The notes: generated by a model not told the origin, from the sequence alone. Positions 6,420-14,749 are shown, counted from the stretch's first letter. The stretch is DNA of 64,000 nucleotides from Pseudomonas multiresinivorans (GCF_012971725.1 NZ_CP048833.1:2356001-2420000), one strand, 5' to 3'. Numbers and translations: made by a program.

Positions 6420-7555
6420 TGGCCGCGCGCATCATCAGCGATAACGAACTGATCGAAGCTGTTCGCACGATGACCAACGCAAAGATCGCTAAGAAGTTCG
6501 GCATCAGTGTGCGTCAGGTTGAGCGCCGTCGTGCTGCTCTGGTGCGCAAGGGCTGGAGCCCTGAACACGACATGGTTCACACCGTGCCGGATGGCTACAA
6601 GGTCAAAGGGGTCAGCACCTACTACAACAAGGACGGTGCGGCGGCGGGGCAATGGGTGAAGTCCAGCATCGACGAAGATCGCCAGCGCGAGCTGTTCGAG
6701 GCATCTTGCCATGCTGCGGTGAAAGACCTTCCGGTAGTGGTGCCGCGAAAAGCTAAGGGTGAATACATCGACCACCTGCTGACCACATACCCCATAGGCG
6801 ATCCCCATTTTGGTGAGTACATCTGGGGCGAGGAATGCGGCAAGGACTGGGATCTGGATATCGCCGAGCGTGTCCATTGTGGTGCCATGGCTGCACTGGT
6901 GGAATCTGCGCCGGCTACCCGCCAGGCGCTGATCATCAATCTTGGGGATGCAGCGCACTATGACTCGATGATCGCCGTCACCCCCCGGTCAGGCCATCAC
7001 CTGGACGCCGATAGCCGCTACGCCAAGATGGTCGATGTGCTTATCCTCGCCATGCGCCAGGTAGTCGAATCGGCTCTGGATAAGCACGAGAGCGTCCATC
7101 TGGTCCACGTCATCGGCAACCATGACGAGACTGGAGCTGTATGGCTAAGCCGTCTATTCGCCCACCTCTACAGCAAAGAGCCTCGTGTCACCGTTGAAAC
7201 CTCTCCCAGCGTCTTTAGCTACTACCGCTGGGGTAAGACCCTGATCGGCATGCATCACGGCCACACCAGCAAGGCGGACAAGCTGCCTGGAATCATGGCA
7301 ACCGACCGAGCTCAAGAGTGGGGCGAAACCCGCCACCGCTACTGGTACACAGGTCATATCCACCATGAGAGCAAGAAGGAATACCCAGGCTGCGTGGTCG
7401 AGTCGTTCAACACGCTCGCCCCAGGCGACAGTTACGCACACTCAGGCGGCTGGCGTTCCCGGCAGAACATGAAGTGCATCGTGCTCCACAAGGAACACGG
7501 TGAAGTAGCGCGCCACACGGTGAATCCGGACATGTTGAAAGGGGAAGCAGCATGA
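6419..7555 (+). CDS. Metallophosphoesterase with N-terminal helix-turn-helix
   Basis: A 378-residue protein. Residues 1-45 form a helix-turn-helix (NAKIAKKFGISVRQVERRR). The rest is a calcineurin-type metallophosphoesterase with its motifs in order: GDPH (D128, H130), GDAAH (D177), GNHD (N234, H235), HHGH (about 279-282) and GHIHH (about 312-316). All metal ligands are present, so it should be an active phosphodiesterase or nuclease of the Mre11/SbcD superfamily. Such proteins are common in Pseudomonas and enterobacterial phages. Its target is unknown. The start overlaps the previous stop by one base. Confidence 0.85.
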   Translation: MAARIISDNELIEAVRTMTNAKIAKKFGISVRQVERRRAALVRKGWSPEHDMVHTVPDGYKVKGVSTYYNKDGAAAGQWVKSSIDEDRQRELFEASCHAAVKDLPVVVPRKAKGEYIDHLLTTYPIGDPHFGEYIWGEECGKDWDLDIAERVHCGAMAALVESAPATRQALIINLGDAAHYDSMIAVTPRSGHHLDADSRYAKMVDVLILAMRQVVESALDKHESVHLVHVIGNHDETGAVWLSRLFAHLYSKEPRVTVETSPSVFSYYRWGKTLIGMHHGHTSKADKLPGIMATDRAQEWGETRHRYWYTGHIHHESKKEYPGCVVESFNTLAPGDSYAHSGGWRSRQNMKCIVLHKEHGEVARHTVNPDMLKGEAA

Positions 7556-8121
7556 TCTATCGCGACGCAGAGCACGCCATTGCACGCATCATGAGCATCG
7601 AGACCATCGACGGCACGCAGAAGGCCGACTGGCAGCGCCGGTACGAGGCCGGATATCAGGAAGAGCCGCCTGCCGCTAATCCTTGCCCACTGACTGCATC
7701 TGAGCGCCTTGCTCAGGACGCCATGACTCGCGCCATGCTGCACCGTGAGCTGAAGCCTGAGCACTGGAGCGTGTTGGTTGCGAAGTACAGCATCAACGAT
7801 CGTGAAGTTGCAGACTCTGTCCGCTGGCTCGCGCCGCGCGCTGTCACCCCTGCACACCACCTGTTCCGCATGAAGTGTGTCACGGCCTGGGCTATCCCAC
7901 CGAAGCGTGGCGTGAAGGATGGCGTGAAGACGTCGCGTTACGGGCTGCCGGAGAAGTTCTATGAGATCCACACATGGGACACCGACGGAACGCCAGAAGG
8001 AACCCTGCGCCGCTGGAAGTCGATCACCAGGAAATGGCTGGAGGACCAGGTGACTGAGGCGATCAAGGCCGCAGCTCCTCTATTGAGCCAGGACCAGCTT
8101 CTGTTCGATGAGGCTGCGTGA
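7552..8121 (+). CDS. Hypothetical late-operon regulator candidate (antiterminator Q position)
   Basis: A 189-residue soluble, mostly helical protein, coupled by ATGA to the metallophosphoesterase gene. Residues about 48-130 contain a helix-rich, basic part (ERLAQDAMTRAMLHRELKP, then REVADSVRWLAPRA and MKCVTAWAIPPKRG). I do not recognise the family. It is one of the last two early genes, just upstream of a strong promoter and a leader terminator, where Q lies in lambdoid phages. I infer that it, rather than the 64-residue gene after it, is the late antiterminator. Confidence 0.55.
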   Translation: MIYRDAEHAIARIMSIETIDGTQKADWQRRYEAGYQEEPPAANPCPLTASERLAQDAMTRAMLHRELKPEHWSVLVAKYSINDREVADSVRWLAPRAVTPAHHLFRMKCVTAWAIPPKRGVKDGVKTSRYGLPEKFYEIHTWDTDGTPEGTLRRWKSITRKWLEDQVTEAIKAAAPLLSQDQLLFDEAA

Positions 8122-8312
8122 TGAATCATGATCCTTGGTTCGAATATGACTGTCCGAATTCGTTGATCGATTTCGACGTATGTCCGCCACCGAAACTTGG
8201 CGAAAGCATCTACTGCTCTGGTTGCGGTAAGGAGCACTTAGTTACTCGCGAGCTCGGTACTTGGTATGCATACGACGAGGACGGCAACATGATCGAAGTC
8301 GATCCGATGTAG
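8118..8312 (+). CDS. Hypothetical small cysteine-containing protein
   Basis: A 64-residue acidic protein starting at tandem ATG codons (8118, 8121), overlapping the previous gene by 4 bases. It has C12, C22 and a CSGC pair (about 33-36), which could hold a single zinc, and ends in an acidic YAYDEDGNMIEVD tail. It is the last early gene before the late promoter. No family recognised. Confidence 0.55.
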   Translation: MMNHDPWFEYDCPNSLIDFDVCPPPKLGESIYCSGCGKEHLVTRELGTWYAYDEDGNMIEVDPM

Positions 8313-8317
8313 TCATA

Positions 8318-8346
8318 TTGACAACGAGCGAACAAGCGAGCAGAAT
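8318..8346 (+). promoter_or_regulatory. Putative late promoter (pR' analogue)
   Basis: A perfect TTGACA (8318-8323), a 17-base spacer and CAGAAT (8341-8346) form a good sigma70 promoter six bases after the last early gene. Transcription should start near 8353. About 100 bases later an intrinsic terminator blocks it (8447-8468), the same order as lambda pR'-6S RNA-tR'. This suggests constitutive initiation with control by antitermination. Confidence 0.65.
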
Positions 8347-8446
8347 TCTTCCCATGCTGCGGTAATTGCGAACTGAGATGCGTATCTCACAAATTCGCTT
8401 AAATTAGGCCAAATCTGGTCATATCTCCGCAGTCAAGAAATCCTAA

Positions 8447-8468
8447 CCCGACCACTGGTCGGGTTTTT
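8447..8468 (+). terminator. Intrinsic terminator of the late leader (tR' analogue)
   Basis: CCCGACC (8447-8453), loop ACT, GGTCGGG (8457-8463), then six T bases. It is a perfect 7-bp stem with a U tract, placed upstream of all late genes, so late transcription needs readthrough. Confidence 0.85.
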
Positions 8469-8484
8469 TATTTCTGGAGTCTCG

Positions 8485-8661
8485 ATGGACCTGGACCTTC
8501 GCATCTCGCGCTGGATTCTCGAAGCGCAGCGAAGGGGAGTCCGTCTTGAGCGAATCCTTATCCATCCCGACGACTACCCATACGCCAGGAAGCACATGCG
8601 CTTTCTGCCGATGCAGGTAATCGGCAACAAAGTTCCGGTTATCGAGCCAGAAGAGCTCTAA
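8485..8661 (+). CDS. Hypothetical 58-residue protein at the start of the late operon
   Basis: ATG 8485 follows TGGAG at good distance and opens a 58-codon frame (MDLDLRISRWILEAQRRGVR...). It reads as helix, then a short beta part (PMQVIGNKVPVIEPEEL). It lies directly behind the leader terminator and before the tRNA, so it would be the first gene of the late transcript. The frame is short but well formed. I do not recognise a family. Confidence 0.5.
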   Translation: MDLDLRISRWILEAQRRGVRLERILIHPDDYPYARKHMRFLPMQVIGNKVPVIEPEEL

Positions 8662-8725
8662 CCAGCACTTTAAGTCTTGTTGCGCTCCCCAGCGCTGCCG
8701 GCCCTCCGTCCGGCGTTTTCTTCAA

Positions 8726-8801
8726 GCCGCTATAGCTCAGCCGGTAGAGCAGCCGACTTGTAATCGGCAGGTCCCGGGTTCGATGCCTGGTGGCGGCACC
8801 A
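8726..8801 (+). tRNA. tRNA-Thr (anticodon TGT)
   Basis: A complete 76-base cloverleaf. Acceptor stem GCCGCTA/TGGCGGC has one G-U pair; the D arm is GCTC...GAGC; the anticodon stem GCCGA/TCGGC encloses loop CTTGTAA with anticodon TGT; the T arm is CCGGG-TTCGATG-CCTGG; the 3' end ACCA is encoded. It lies inside the prophage between the first late gene and the holin, so it is phage-borne and would be transcribed with the late genes. It reads ACA, a codon that GC-rich Pseudomonas hosts use rarely. Confidence 0.97.
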
Positions 8802-8861
8802 TTCTCCCGCAGTGCCCGACCGGCGATGGTCGCAGGAACTCTCCCTATGAGGCTGAACGAC

Positions 8862-9248
8862 ATGACAGAGCCGGCCACTACTGCCGCTGGCGGGATTGCG
8901 CTGTACAAGCTCGGCGCGTTCGGCTGCATGGCAGCTCTGGCCGCTGTGGTGGTTATGGCGCTCACCATCCCGAAGACGGTGAAAGAATTCGTCGTTTCGC
9001 TGATCTGCACCCTGGTGGGTTCGATTGGCGGAGGCGCTGCACTGATCAAGGCCTTCGGGCTGATGGCATGGGCTGATGATGTTTTCGGCCTTTGCGCACT
9101 GCTCGGGATGGTCTTCGCCTGTGGTCTGCCCGGCTGGGTGCTAGTCCGCGGCTTCTTCGCCTATGCCGAATACCGGAAGGGCGGCAAGAACTTCATCCAG
9201 ATGGTTGGCGACCTGATCACGGTGGCCAAGACGGCGCTGCTGAAATGA
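8862..9248 (+). CDS. Putative holin (three membrane segments)
   Basis: A 128-residue membrane protein with three hydrophobic segments (residues about 15-35, 44-68 and 72-96) and a C-terminal KGGKNFIQ...AKTALLK tail. This layout is that of putative phage holins placed upstream of terminase genes in Pseudomonas siphophages. A holin forms lesions in the inner membrane so that endolysin escapes. I chose ATG 8862, with GAGG nine bases upstream; earlier in-frame starts would enter the tRNA. The endolysin is far away at 31436, so the lysis genes are split. Confidence 0.7.
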   Translation: MTEPATTAAGGIALYKLGAFGCMAALAAVVVMALTIPKTVKEFVVSLICTLVGSIGGGAALIKAFGLMAWADDVFGLCALLGMVFACGLPGWVLVRGFFAYAEYRKGGKNFIQMVGDLITVAKTALLK

Positions 9249-9406
9249 ACTGGATCATCCTCGCCCTCTGCCTCGCCGGCCTCTTTCTCTACATCGGCTC
9301 GCACAGGACGGATGACGTGATCGTCGCCTATGTCCGGTTCTTCACTGGAATTGCGCTGTTCCTGATGGGGCTGGGTGCCTGGCTGATCAAGTGGTGGGTG
9401 AGCTGA
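9245..9406 (+). CDS. Small membrane protein next to holin
   Basis: A 53-residue protein with two hydrophobic segments (NWIILALCLAGLFLYIG and YVRFFTGIALFLMGLGAWLI). ATG 9245 overlaps the holin stop (ATGA), so it is made together with the holin. It could be a second holin or antiholin. This is inferred only from position and topology. Confidence 0.6.
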   Translation: MNWIILALCLAGLFLYIGSHRTDDVIVAYVRFFTGIALFLMGLGAWLIKWWVS

Positions 9407-9606
9407 TGGAAAAGGTGAGTCGCATCTACTCCTCGAAGCCAGTGAGCCAAGAGACTGAATGCACCCTTGTCACCTTCTCCGAGGAGATCGCTGCAGCTGT
9501 CCAGAAGGCCAAGGATGCGGGAATCCTCCAGGGCTTCCTCGTCTCCATTCTTGCAGGCCACTTCGTACAGGAAACCAACGTCCTCAACGGCATGGCTGCT
9601 GAGTAA
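9406..9606 (+). CDS. Hypothetical small late protein
   Basis: A 66-residue soluble protein (MEKVSRIYSSKPVSQETE...) with a helix EEIAAAVQKAKDAGILQGFLVSILAGHF. I chose ATG 9406, which overlaps the preceding stop by one base (TGATG) behind GGTGAG; GTG 9391 is an in-frame alternative. No family recognised. It sits between holin-type genes and the metallopeptidase. Confidence 0.55.
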   Translation: MEKVSRIYSSKPVSQETECTLVTFSEEIAAAVQKAKDAGILQGFLVSILAGHFVQETNVLNGMAAE

Positions 9607-9618
9607 CGGCAATGAACT

Positions 9619-10242
9619 ATGGCGCGACCACTCCCGCCTGAGACCATCGGCCAGTTTTCCGAAGGCGCTGATTGGGCTGATGCCTTCATTCCTGCTCCTG
9701 AGGTAATGGAGTGGGCGATGAACACCTTCGTGCTGGAAGGCGGGAAGCTTCGTAACGAGGATCACGCTCACCTTGAGGATGCTCCGATTGCCTTTCTCTG
9801 GGCTGCATCTGGATTCGAAAAGCAAGGGCGCCTCGTGCTTGGCCAGTGTGAGGAAGTCACCTTCCGCTGCAGTGCATGGCAGAAGGGCAGGCAGGAGCAG
9901 CAGATGCTCCAGTGGTTCGGTTATCTCCCGAGCTTCCTGATTACTCTGGCTGCCGATTACTGCGCAGAGTGCTCAGACGCTGAGTTCTGCGCCCTGATCG
10001 AGCATGAGCTTTACCACATGGCACAGAAGCTTAATGCCGACGGTGAGCCGCAGTTCACCGATGAAGGCCAGCCAAAGCTCAAGCTTCGCGGCCATGACGT
10101 CGAGGAGTTCGTCGGCGTGGTCCGTCGATATGGCGCCAGTGAAGGGGTTAAGGCCCTGGTAGAGGCGGCAAACAACCCGCCCGAGGTGGCGAAGATCAAC
10201 ATCGCGAGGGCCTGCGGAACCTGTCTACTGAAGTCGGCCTGA
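9619..10242 (+). CDS. Putative phage metallopeptidase (HExxH)
   Basis: A 207-residue protein of the putative phage metallopeptidase domain group. The zinc-binding signature HELYH lies at about residues 128-132 (FCALIEHELYHMAQK), with a possible third ligand in KLRGHDVEEF (about 155-164). Position between holin and terminase is common in Pseudomonas siphophages. Its substrate is unknown. It could process a structural protein, or act on a host protein during late infection. Confidence 0.75.
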   Translation: MARPLPPETIGQFSEGADWADAFIPAPEVMEWAMNTFVLEGGKLRNEDHAHLEDAPIAFLWAASGFEKQGRLVLGQCEEVTFRCSAWQKGRQEQQMLQWFGYLPSFLITLAADYCAECSDAEFCALIEHELYHMAQKLNADGEPQFTDEGQPKLKLRGHDVEEFVGVVRRYGASEGVKALVEAANNPPEVAKINIARACGTCLLKSA

Positions 10243-10273
10243 TATTTGACAGGCACTAGACGGATTCGAATCT

Positions 10274-10735
10274 ATGGCAGCGCTCAAAGATGAGGTGAAA
10301 GCCTTCATCGTTCAGGCTCTGGCCTGTTTCGATACGCCGTCTCAGGTGGTTCAGGCCGTCAAAGAAGAATTTGGTATCGAGATTAGCCGGCAACAGTGTG
10401 AGACGCACGACCCAACGAAGCGTGCTGGCTCAACATTGGCGGCAAAGTGGGTAACCCTGTTTCAAGACACTCGCAAGCGATTCCGCGAGGACACCTCAGA
10501 GATTCCGATTGCGAACCGAGCCTTCAGGTTGCGCACATTGGGCCGCCTCGCCGAGAAGGCAGAGAGCAGCAAGAACGCCAGGCTTACGTTGCAGATCCTG
10601 GAGCAGGCCGCGAAGGAAACAGGCGATATGTACGTGAACCGTCAGGCCAAGATTGATTCTGGCCCGGATGACGTACCGCCTGCTCGCGTGGAGGTCGAGA
10701 TCGTCGACGCCAGGAAGCGCGATGCCGACGCTTAA
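10274..10735 (+). CDS. Terminase small subunit (DUF2280 type)
   Basis: A 153-residue DNA-recognition subunit of the packaging motor. The N-terminus has a helix-turn-helix (TPSQVVQAVKEEFGIEISRQQ, about 20-40) of the DUF2280 family, followed by helices (RTLGRLAEKAESSKNARLTL) for oligomerisation and a charged tail. The next gene, the large subunit, starts inside its end at 10722, a 14-base overlap typical of terS-terL pairs. Confidence 0.85.
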   Translation: MAALKDEVKAFIVQALACFDTPSQVVQAVKEEFGIEISRQQCETHDPTKRAGSTLAAKWVTLFQDTRKRFREDTSEIPIANRAFRLRTLGRLAEKAESSKNARLTLQILEQAAKETGDMYVNRQAKIDSGPDDVPPARVEVEIVDARKRDADA

Positions 10736-12017
10736 CGTACCTCAGGGAAAATTCCTGGCTCTGCCGCACAAGTTCAGGGCATTTGTCGCAGGGTTTGGCT
10801 CTGGTAAGACCTGGGTAGGCTCCGCTGGAATCTGCAAGCACGTGTGGGAGTGGCCTGGGATCAACTCAGGGTACTTCGCCCCGACTTACCCGCAGATCCG
10901 CGACATCTTCTTCCCGACCATCGAGGAAGTCGCCTTCGACTGGGGCCTAAAAGTCAAGACGAAGGAGAGCGATAAAGAGGTCGAGTTCTACGCTGGCGGG
11001 CGATACCGCAGCACGACCATTTGCCGATCCATGGAGAAGCCGCAGACCATCGTTGGGTTCAAGATCGGGCACGGCCTAGTCGATGAGCTCGATGTGCTGC
11101 CAGTGCTCAAGGCGCAGCATGCCTGGCGCAAGATCATCGCCCGGATGCGCTACAACGAGCACGGGCTGAGGAACGGGGTGGACGTCACCACGACGCCTGA
11201 GGGCTTCAAGTTCGTCCACCAGCAGTTCGTGAAACAGCTGCGCGAGAAGCCACACCTTACCGACCTGTACGGCCTGATCCAGGCCAGCACCTACGACAAC
11301 GAACTGAACCTGCCGGAAGACTACATTCCGTCACTGATGGAGTCGTACCCGCCGCAGCTGATCCAGGCATATCTGGAAGGCCTGTTCGTCAACCTGACGT
11401 CTGGATCGGTGTACCACGCCTACAGTCGCACGCTGAATGGCTGCAACGACGTCCAGCAGCCAGGAGAGCCGCTGCACATCGGTATGGACTTCAACGTCGG
11501 CAAGATGTCCGCGGTCATCCATGTGAAGCGTGACGGCCTGCCGCGGGCCGTCGACGAGATCATGAAGGGCTACGACACGCCGGACATGATCCAGAAGATC
11601 AAGGAGCGCTACTGGCGCTTCGACGGCAACACCTACCAGAAGACCTGCGAGATCACGATCTTCCCGGACGCCTCAGGGGATTCACGCAAGTCAGTGAACG
11701 CCAGCACCACCGATATCGCATTGCTCAAGCAGGCAGGCTTCAGGGTGAAAGCGCCCGAGGCCAACCCGCCGGTCAAGGACCGGATCAATGCGATGAACGC
11801 GATGTTCCTCAACGCGGCCGGCGAGCGCCGCTACCTGGTGAACGAGGACCGTTGCCCGACCTATGCAGACTGCCTTGAGCAGCAGGTGTGGGGAGAGAAC
11901 GGCGAGCCTGACAAGTCCCAGGGCGCAGACCACGCGAACGATGCGGGCGGCTACTTCATTCACAACCAGTTCCCGATAGTCCGGCGCCTTGCCACCTCCG
12001 AGCCTCTAAGGATGTAA
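10722..12017 (+). CDS. Terminase large subunit (packaging ATPase and nuclease)
   Basis: A 431-residue motor that cuts concatemers and drives DNA into the prohead. Walker A is GFGSGKT (24-30). Walker B and the catalytic carboxylate are LVDELD (119-124). The C-terminal RNase H-like nuclease shows D256 (HIGMDFNVG), D316 (FPDASGD) and a late D in HANDAGGYF. Start ATG 10722 lies in the end of terS; a longer upstream frame is only readthrough of terS DNA. All motifs are intact. Confidence 0.93.
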   Translation: MPTLNVPQGKFLALPHKFRAFVAGFGSGKTWVGSAGICKHVWEWPGINSGYFAPTYPQIRDIFFPTIEEVAFDWGLKVKTKESDKEVEFYAGGRYRSTTICRSMEKPQTIVGFKIGHGLVDELDVLPVLKAQHAWRKIIARMRYNEHGLRNGVDVTTTPEGFKFVHQQFVKQLREKPHLTDLYGLIQASTYDNELNLPEDYIPSLMESYPPQLIQAYLEGLFVNLTSGSVYHAYSRTLNGCNDVQQPGEPLHIGMDFNVGKMSAVIHVKRDGLPRAVDEIMKGYDTPDMIQKIKERYWRFDGNTYQKTCEITIFPDASGDSRKSVNASTTDIALLKQAGFRVKAPEANPPVKDRINAMNAMFLNAAGERRYLVNEDRCPTYADCLEQQVWGENGEPDKSQGADHANDAGGYFIHNQFPIVRRLATSEPLRM

Positions 12018-12021
12018 CTCA

Positions 12022-13416
12022 ATGAGCGATGATCCGAGCATCGTCAGCGACGACGTGCAGAAGATGCGTGCCCATTGGGCCATCGTCAGCCCGCTGATGG
12101 GCGGGACCGGGGCGATGCGTGCTTCCGGTGAAGCGCTACTGCCGCGCTGGCCGGCGGAGGACTCCGAGGCGTACAAGTGCCGCCTGATGACGTCGACCTT
12201 GCTGCCGGCCTACTCGGAAACCGTGATGAACATGGGCAGCCGGGTGTTCGCCGAGCCGATCCACCTGATGGACGACGTGCCGGAACGGCTGAAAGGGTAC
12301 TGGCAGGACATCGACCAGCAGGGCAACAGCGGCACCGTATTCGGCCGCGCCTGGTTCGAAGATGCCCTGGCCAAGGCAATCAGCTTCGTCTACGTCGACT
12401 ATCCGCAGACTCCAGCGAGCGAGGCAGACGGCGAGACGATCGTCACCGAGGCGGACGTCATCACCACGGGCGCCCGGCCGTATGCGATCCACATCAGGCC
12501 TGAGCAGGTGCTGGGCTGGAAGGAATCCGGCGGTCAACTGCTGCAGTTCCGTTACCTGGAATGCGTTTACGAAGACCAGGGCGCCTTCGCTCAACAGGCT
12601 GTCGAGCAGGTCCGCGTTCTCGAGCCGGGCAAGTGGGCTATCTACCGCAACGACGGTAAAGACGCCTGGACGCTCTACGACGAAGGCGCATCCAGTCTCA
12701 GCTACGTCCCCATCGTGCCGTTCTACACCAAGCGGACCGGCTTCCTCACCGGCAAACCGCCGCTGATGGAACTGGCCTACCTGAACGTGAAGCACTGGCA
12801 GAGCCAGAGCGACCAGGACACGATCCTGCACTACGCCCGGGTGCCAATTCTGTTCGGCGCCGGCTTCGAGCAGGACCACGCCATCGTGATTGGCGGCGGC
12901 ACGCTGGCCAAGAACGACAACCCGGATGCCAAACTGACCTACGTGGAGCACGGCGGAAAGGCCATCGAGGCCGGCCGAGACTCCCTGAAGGACATGATCG
13001 AGGAGATGCGCATCGCCGGCGCCAAGCTCCTCCGCTTGGAGAATGCCGCGCCGAAGACCGCCGAGCAGGCCCAGGAAGACGCTGCGATCGAGATGTCTCC
13101 GTTGCAGATGATGTCTGGGCAGTTCGAGGATGCTGTGGCCCAGATGCTTCAGATCATGGCGGACTACATCGGCGAGGCTGAAGGCGGTCATGTCCAGGCC
13201 CGCGGAAACTTCGAGATCGATTACGCGCCGGAAGCGACCATGCCGACCCTGCTCAGCATGGCAGCCCAGGGCAAGCTCTCCGACGAGACCTTGTTCGGCG
13301 AGTACCAGCGCCGCGGTGTGCTCTCCAGTGAACTGGACTGGGAGTCGGAGAAGGAGCGCATCGAGTCGCAAGGCCCAGCGCTGGGCATGATGGGAACCGG
13401 CGGTGGCAACGGTTAA
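12022..13416 (+). CDS. Portal protein (DUF4055 family)
   Basis: A 464-residue protein of the DUF4055 portal group, which forms the dodecameric ring for DNA entry at the head vertex. It lies directly after terL, the usual place. Typical parts are the N-terminal YKCRLMTSTLLPAYSETV region, the central Asp/Tyr-rich domain (FVYVDYP) and the C-terminal crown (about 330-400, KTAEQAQEDAAIEMSPLQ). The next gene overlaps its end by 14 bases. Confidence 0.88.
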   Translation: MSDDPSIVSDDVQKMRAHWAIVSPLMGGTGAMRASGEALLPRWPAEDSEAYKCRLMTSTLLPAYSETVMNMGSRVFAEPIHLMDDVPERLKGYWQDIDQQGNSGTVFGRAWFEDALAKAISFVYVDYPQTPASEADGETIVTEADVITTGARPYAIHIRPEQVLGWKESGGQLLQFRYLECVYEDQGAFAQQAVEQVRVLEPGKWAIYRNDGKDAWTLYDEGASSLSYVPIVPFYTKRTGFLTGKPPLMELAYLNVKHWQSQSDQDTILHYARVPILFGAGFEQDHAIVIGGGTLAKNDNPDAKLTYVEHGGKAIEAGRDSLKDMIEEMRIAGAKLLRLENAAPKTAEQAQEDAAIEMSPLQMMSGQFEDAVAQMLQIMADYIGEAEGGHVQARGNFEIDYAPEATMPTLLSMAAQGKLSDETLFGEYQRRGVLSSELDWESEKERIESQGPALGMMGTGGGNG

Positions 13417-14491
13417 CGACAAGCTGGCCGACGCCGAGATTGCGCACGCGGTCAGCCTTCAGCGGTTCAGCAATGGCGTAGTTCAGCGGATGATCTCGCT
13501 GCTGAACCGGGTCGACAAAGACCTCTTCGGCCAGTTGATGGACGCGATCGAGCAGATGCCTCCTGGCAGCTTCACTGTGCAACGATTGGATCAACTGCTG
13601 CAGTCGGTGCAGAAGATCAACGCGCAGGCCTATCAGGCGCTCAGGAGGGAGCTGGATGCCGAGATGCAGGCCTTCGTCGCCTACGAGGCGGAGTACCAGC
13701 ACAAGCTCTTCCTGAACACGATCCCGGAGCCTGTCCAGGTAGTGGTGCCGATCAACTCGGTTAACGCCCAGCAGGTCTACGCCGCGGCGATGTCCAGGCC
13801 ATTCCAGGGCAAGCTGCTCTCGGAGTTCACCAAGGACCTCGAGGCAGATCGCATGACCCGCGTGCGGGATGCCATTCGCACGGGGTTTGTCGAAGGCGAG
13901 ACGGTCGACCAGATGATCCGCCGGATTCGTGGTACTCGCACCGGCGGGTACGCAGACGGCCTGCTGGAGATCGATCGCCGGAACGCCGAAGCAATCGTCA
14001 GAACCTCGGTCAACCACCTGTCGAACTTCACCCGCCAGGCCTTCTACGCGGAGAACGACGACCTGGTGGAAGAATGGCAGTTCCTGGCCACGCTTGACGG
14101 CCGCACCACAATCACCTGCGCAAGCCTGTCGGGTAAGACCTTCCCGATCGGCAAAGGCCCGATGCCGCCGCGGCATATCAACTGCCGCAGCACCTCGACC
14201 CCGGTCATCAAGTCATGGGAAGAGCTGGGCCTCACCAAGGAGCAGATCGGGAAGGGCACCCAGGCCAGCATGGACGGGTACGTCGCCGACGATGTGAGCT
14301 ACAGTGATTGGCTGCGAGACAAGCCAGCAGCATTCCAGGATGAGGTCCTTGGCCCGACCCGCGGAAAGCTGTTCCGCGACGGCAAGGTGGACATCGATAA
14401 GTTCACCAACGACAAGGGCAAGGTTTACAGCCTGGATGAGCTCAAGAAGCGCGACGAAGACCTCTTTGAGCGTGCGGGGATTACGGCGTAA
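13403..14491 (+). CDS. Phage head morphogenesis (Mu F / SPP1 gp7-like) minor head protein
   Basis: A 362-residue protein. The N-terminal half is a long helical region. Residues about 155-275 are the phage head morphogenesis domain with the signature T-x-C...G..FP.G...PPRH.NCR (ITCASLSGKTFPIGKG, PPRHINCRSTS). The C-terminal part (SYSDWLRDKPAAFQDEVLGPTRGKLF) is usual in the longer members. It starts with GTG at 13403 inside the portal gene, so it is coupled. It is expected to be a minor capsid or ejection-related protein. Confidence 0.87.
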   Translation: MATVNDKLADAEIAHAVSLQRFSNGVVQRMISLLNRVDKDLFGQLMDAIEQMPPGSFTVQRLDQLLQSVQKINAQAYQALRRELDAEMQAFVAYEAEYQHKLFLNTIPEPVQVVVPINSVNAQQVYAAAMSRPFQGKLLSEFTKDLEADRMTRVRDAIRTGFVEGETVDQMIRRIRGTRTGGYADGLLEIDRRNAEAIVRTSVNHLSNFTRQAFYAENDDLVEEWQFLATLDGRTTITCASLSGKTFPIGKGPMPPRHINCRSTSTPVIKSWEELGLTKEQIGKGTQASMDGYVADDVSYSDWLRDKPAAFQDEVLGPTRGKLFRDGKVDIDKFTNDKGKVYSLDELKKRDEDLFERAGITA

Positions 14492-14500
14492 GATCGCTGC

Positions 14501-14749
14501 ATGACAGATAAATACCCCTTCAAGGTAATCGACGGAACGCCGCCACCGGACACGGAAAAGCAGCGCGTGATCGATCGTGTGAAGGCATCCAGGCCGAGTT
14601 ATACCGTCAGCTGCCACCGATGCGGCTGCATTGAGGTCATCGAGACCAAGATCGGCGTCATGATCAAAAACGGCAAGCCCTCCGGAGGCACCAAGCAGCT
14701 GCTTTGCGCGCACTGCTTCATGAAGGGTGAGAGGGTGGTTCTGGCATGA
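14501..14749 (+). CDS. Hypothetical zinc-ribbon-like small protein
   Basis: An 82-residue basic protein with CHRCGC (about 45-50) and CAHC (about 73-76), a CxxC...CxxC set that should bind one zinc. It lies between the head morphogenesis gene and a terminator pair. No family recognised. Confidence 0.6.
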   Translation: MTDKYPFKVIDGTPPPDTEKQRVIDRVKASRPSYTVSCHRCGCIEVIETKIGVMIKNGKPSGGTKQLLCAHCFMKGERVVLA

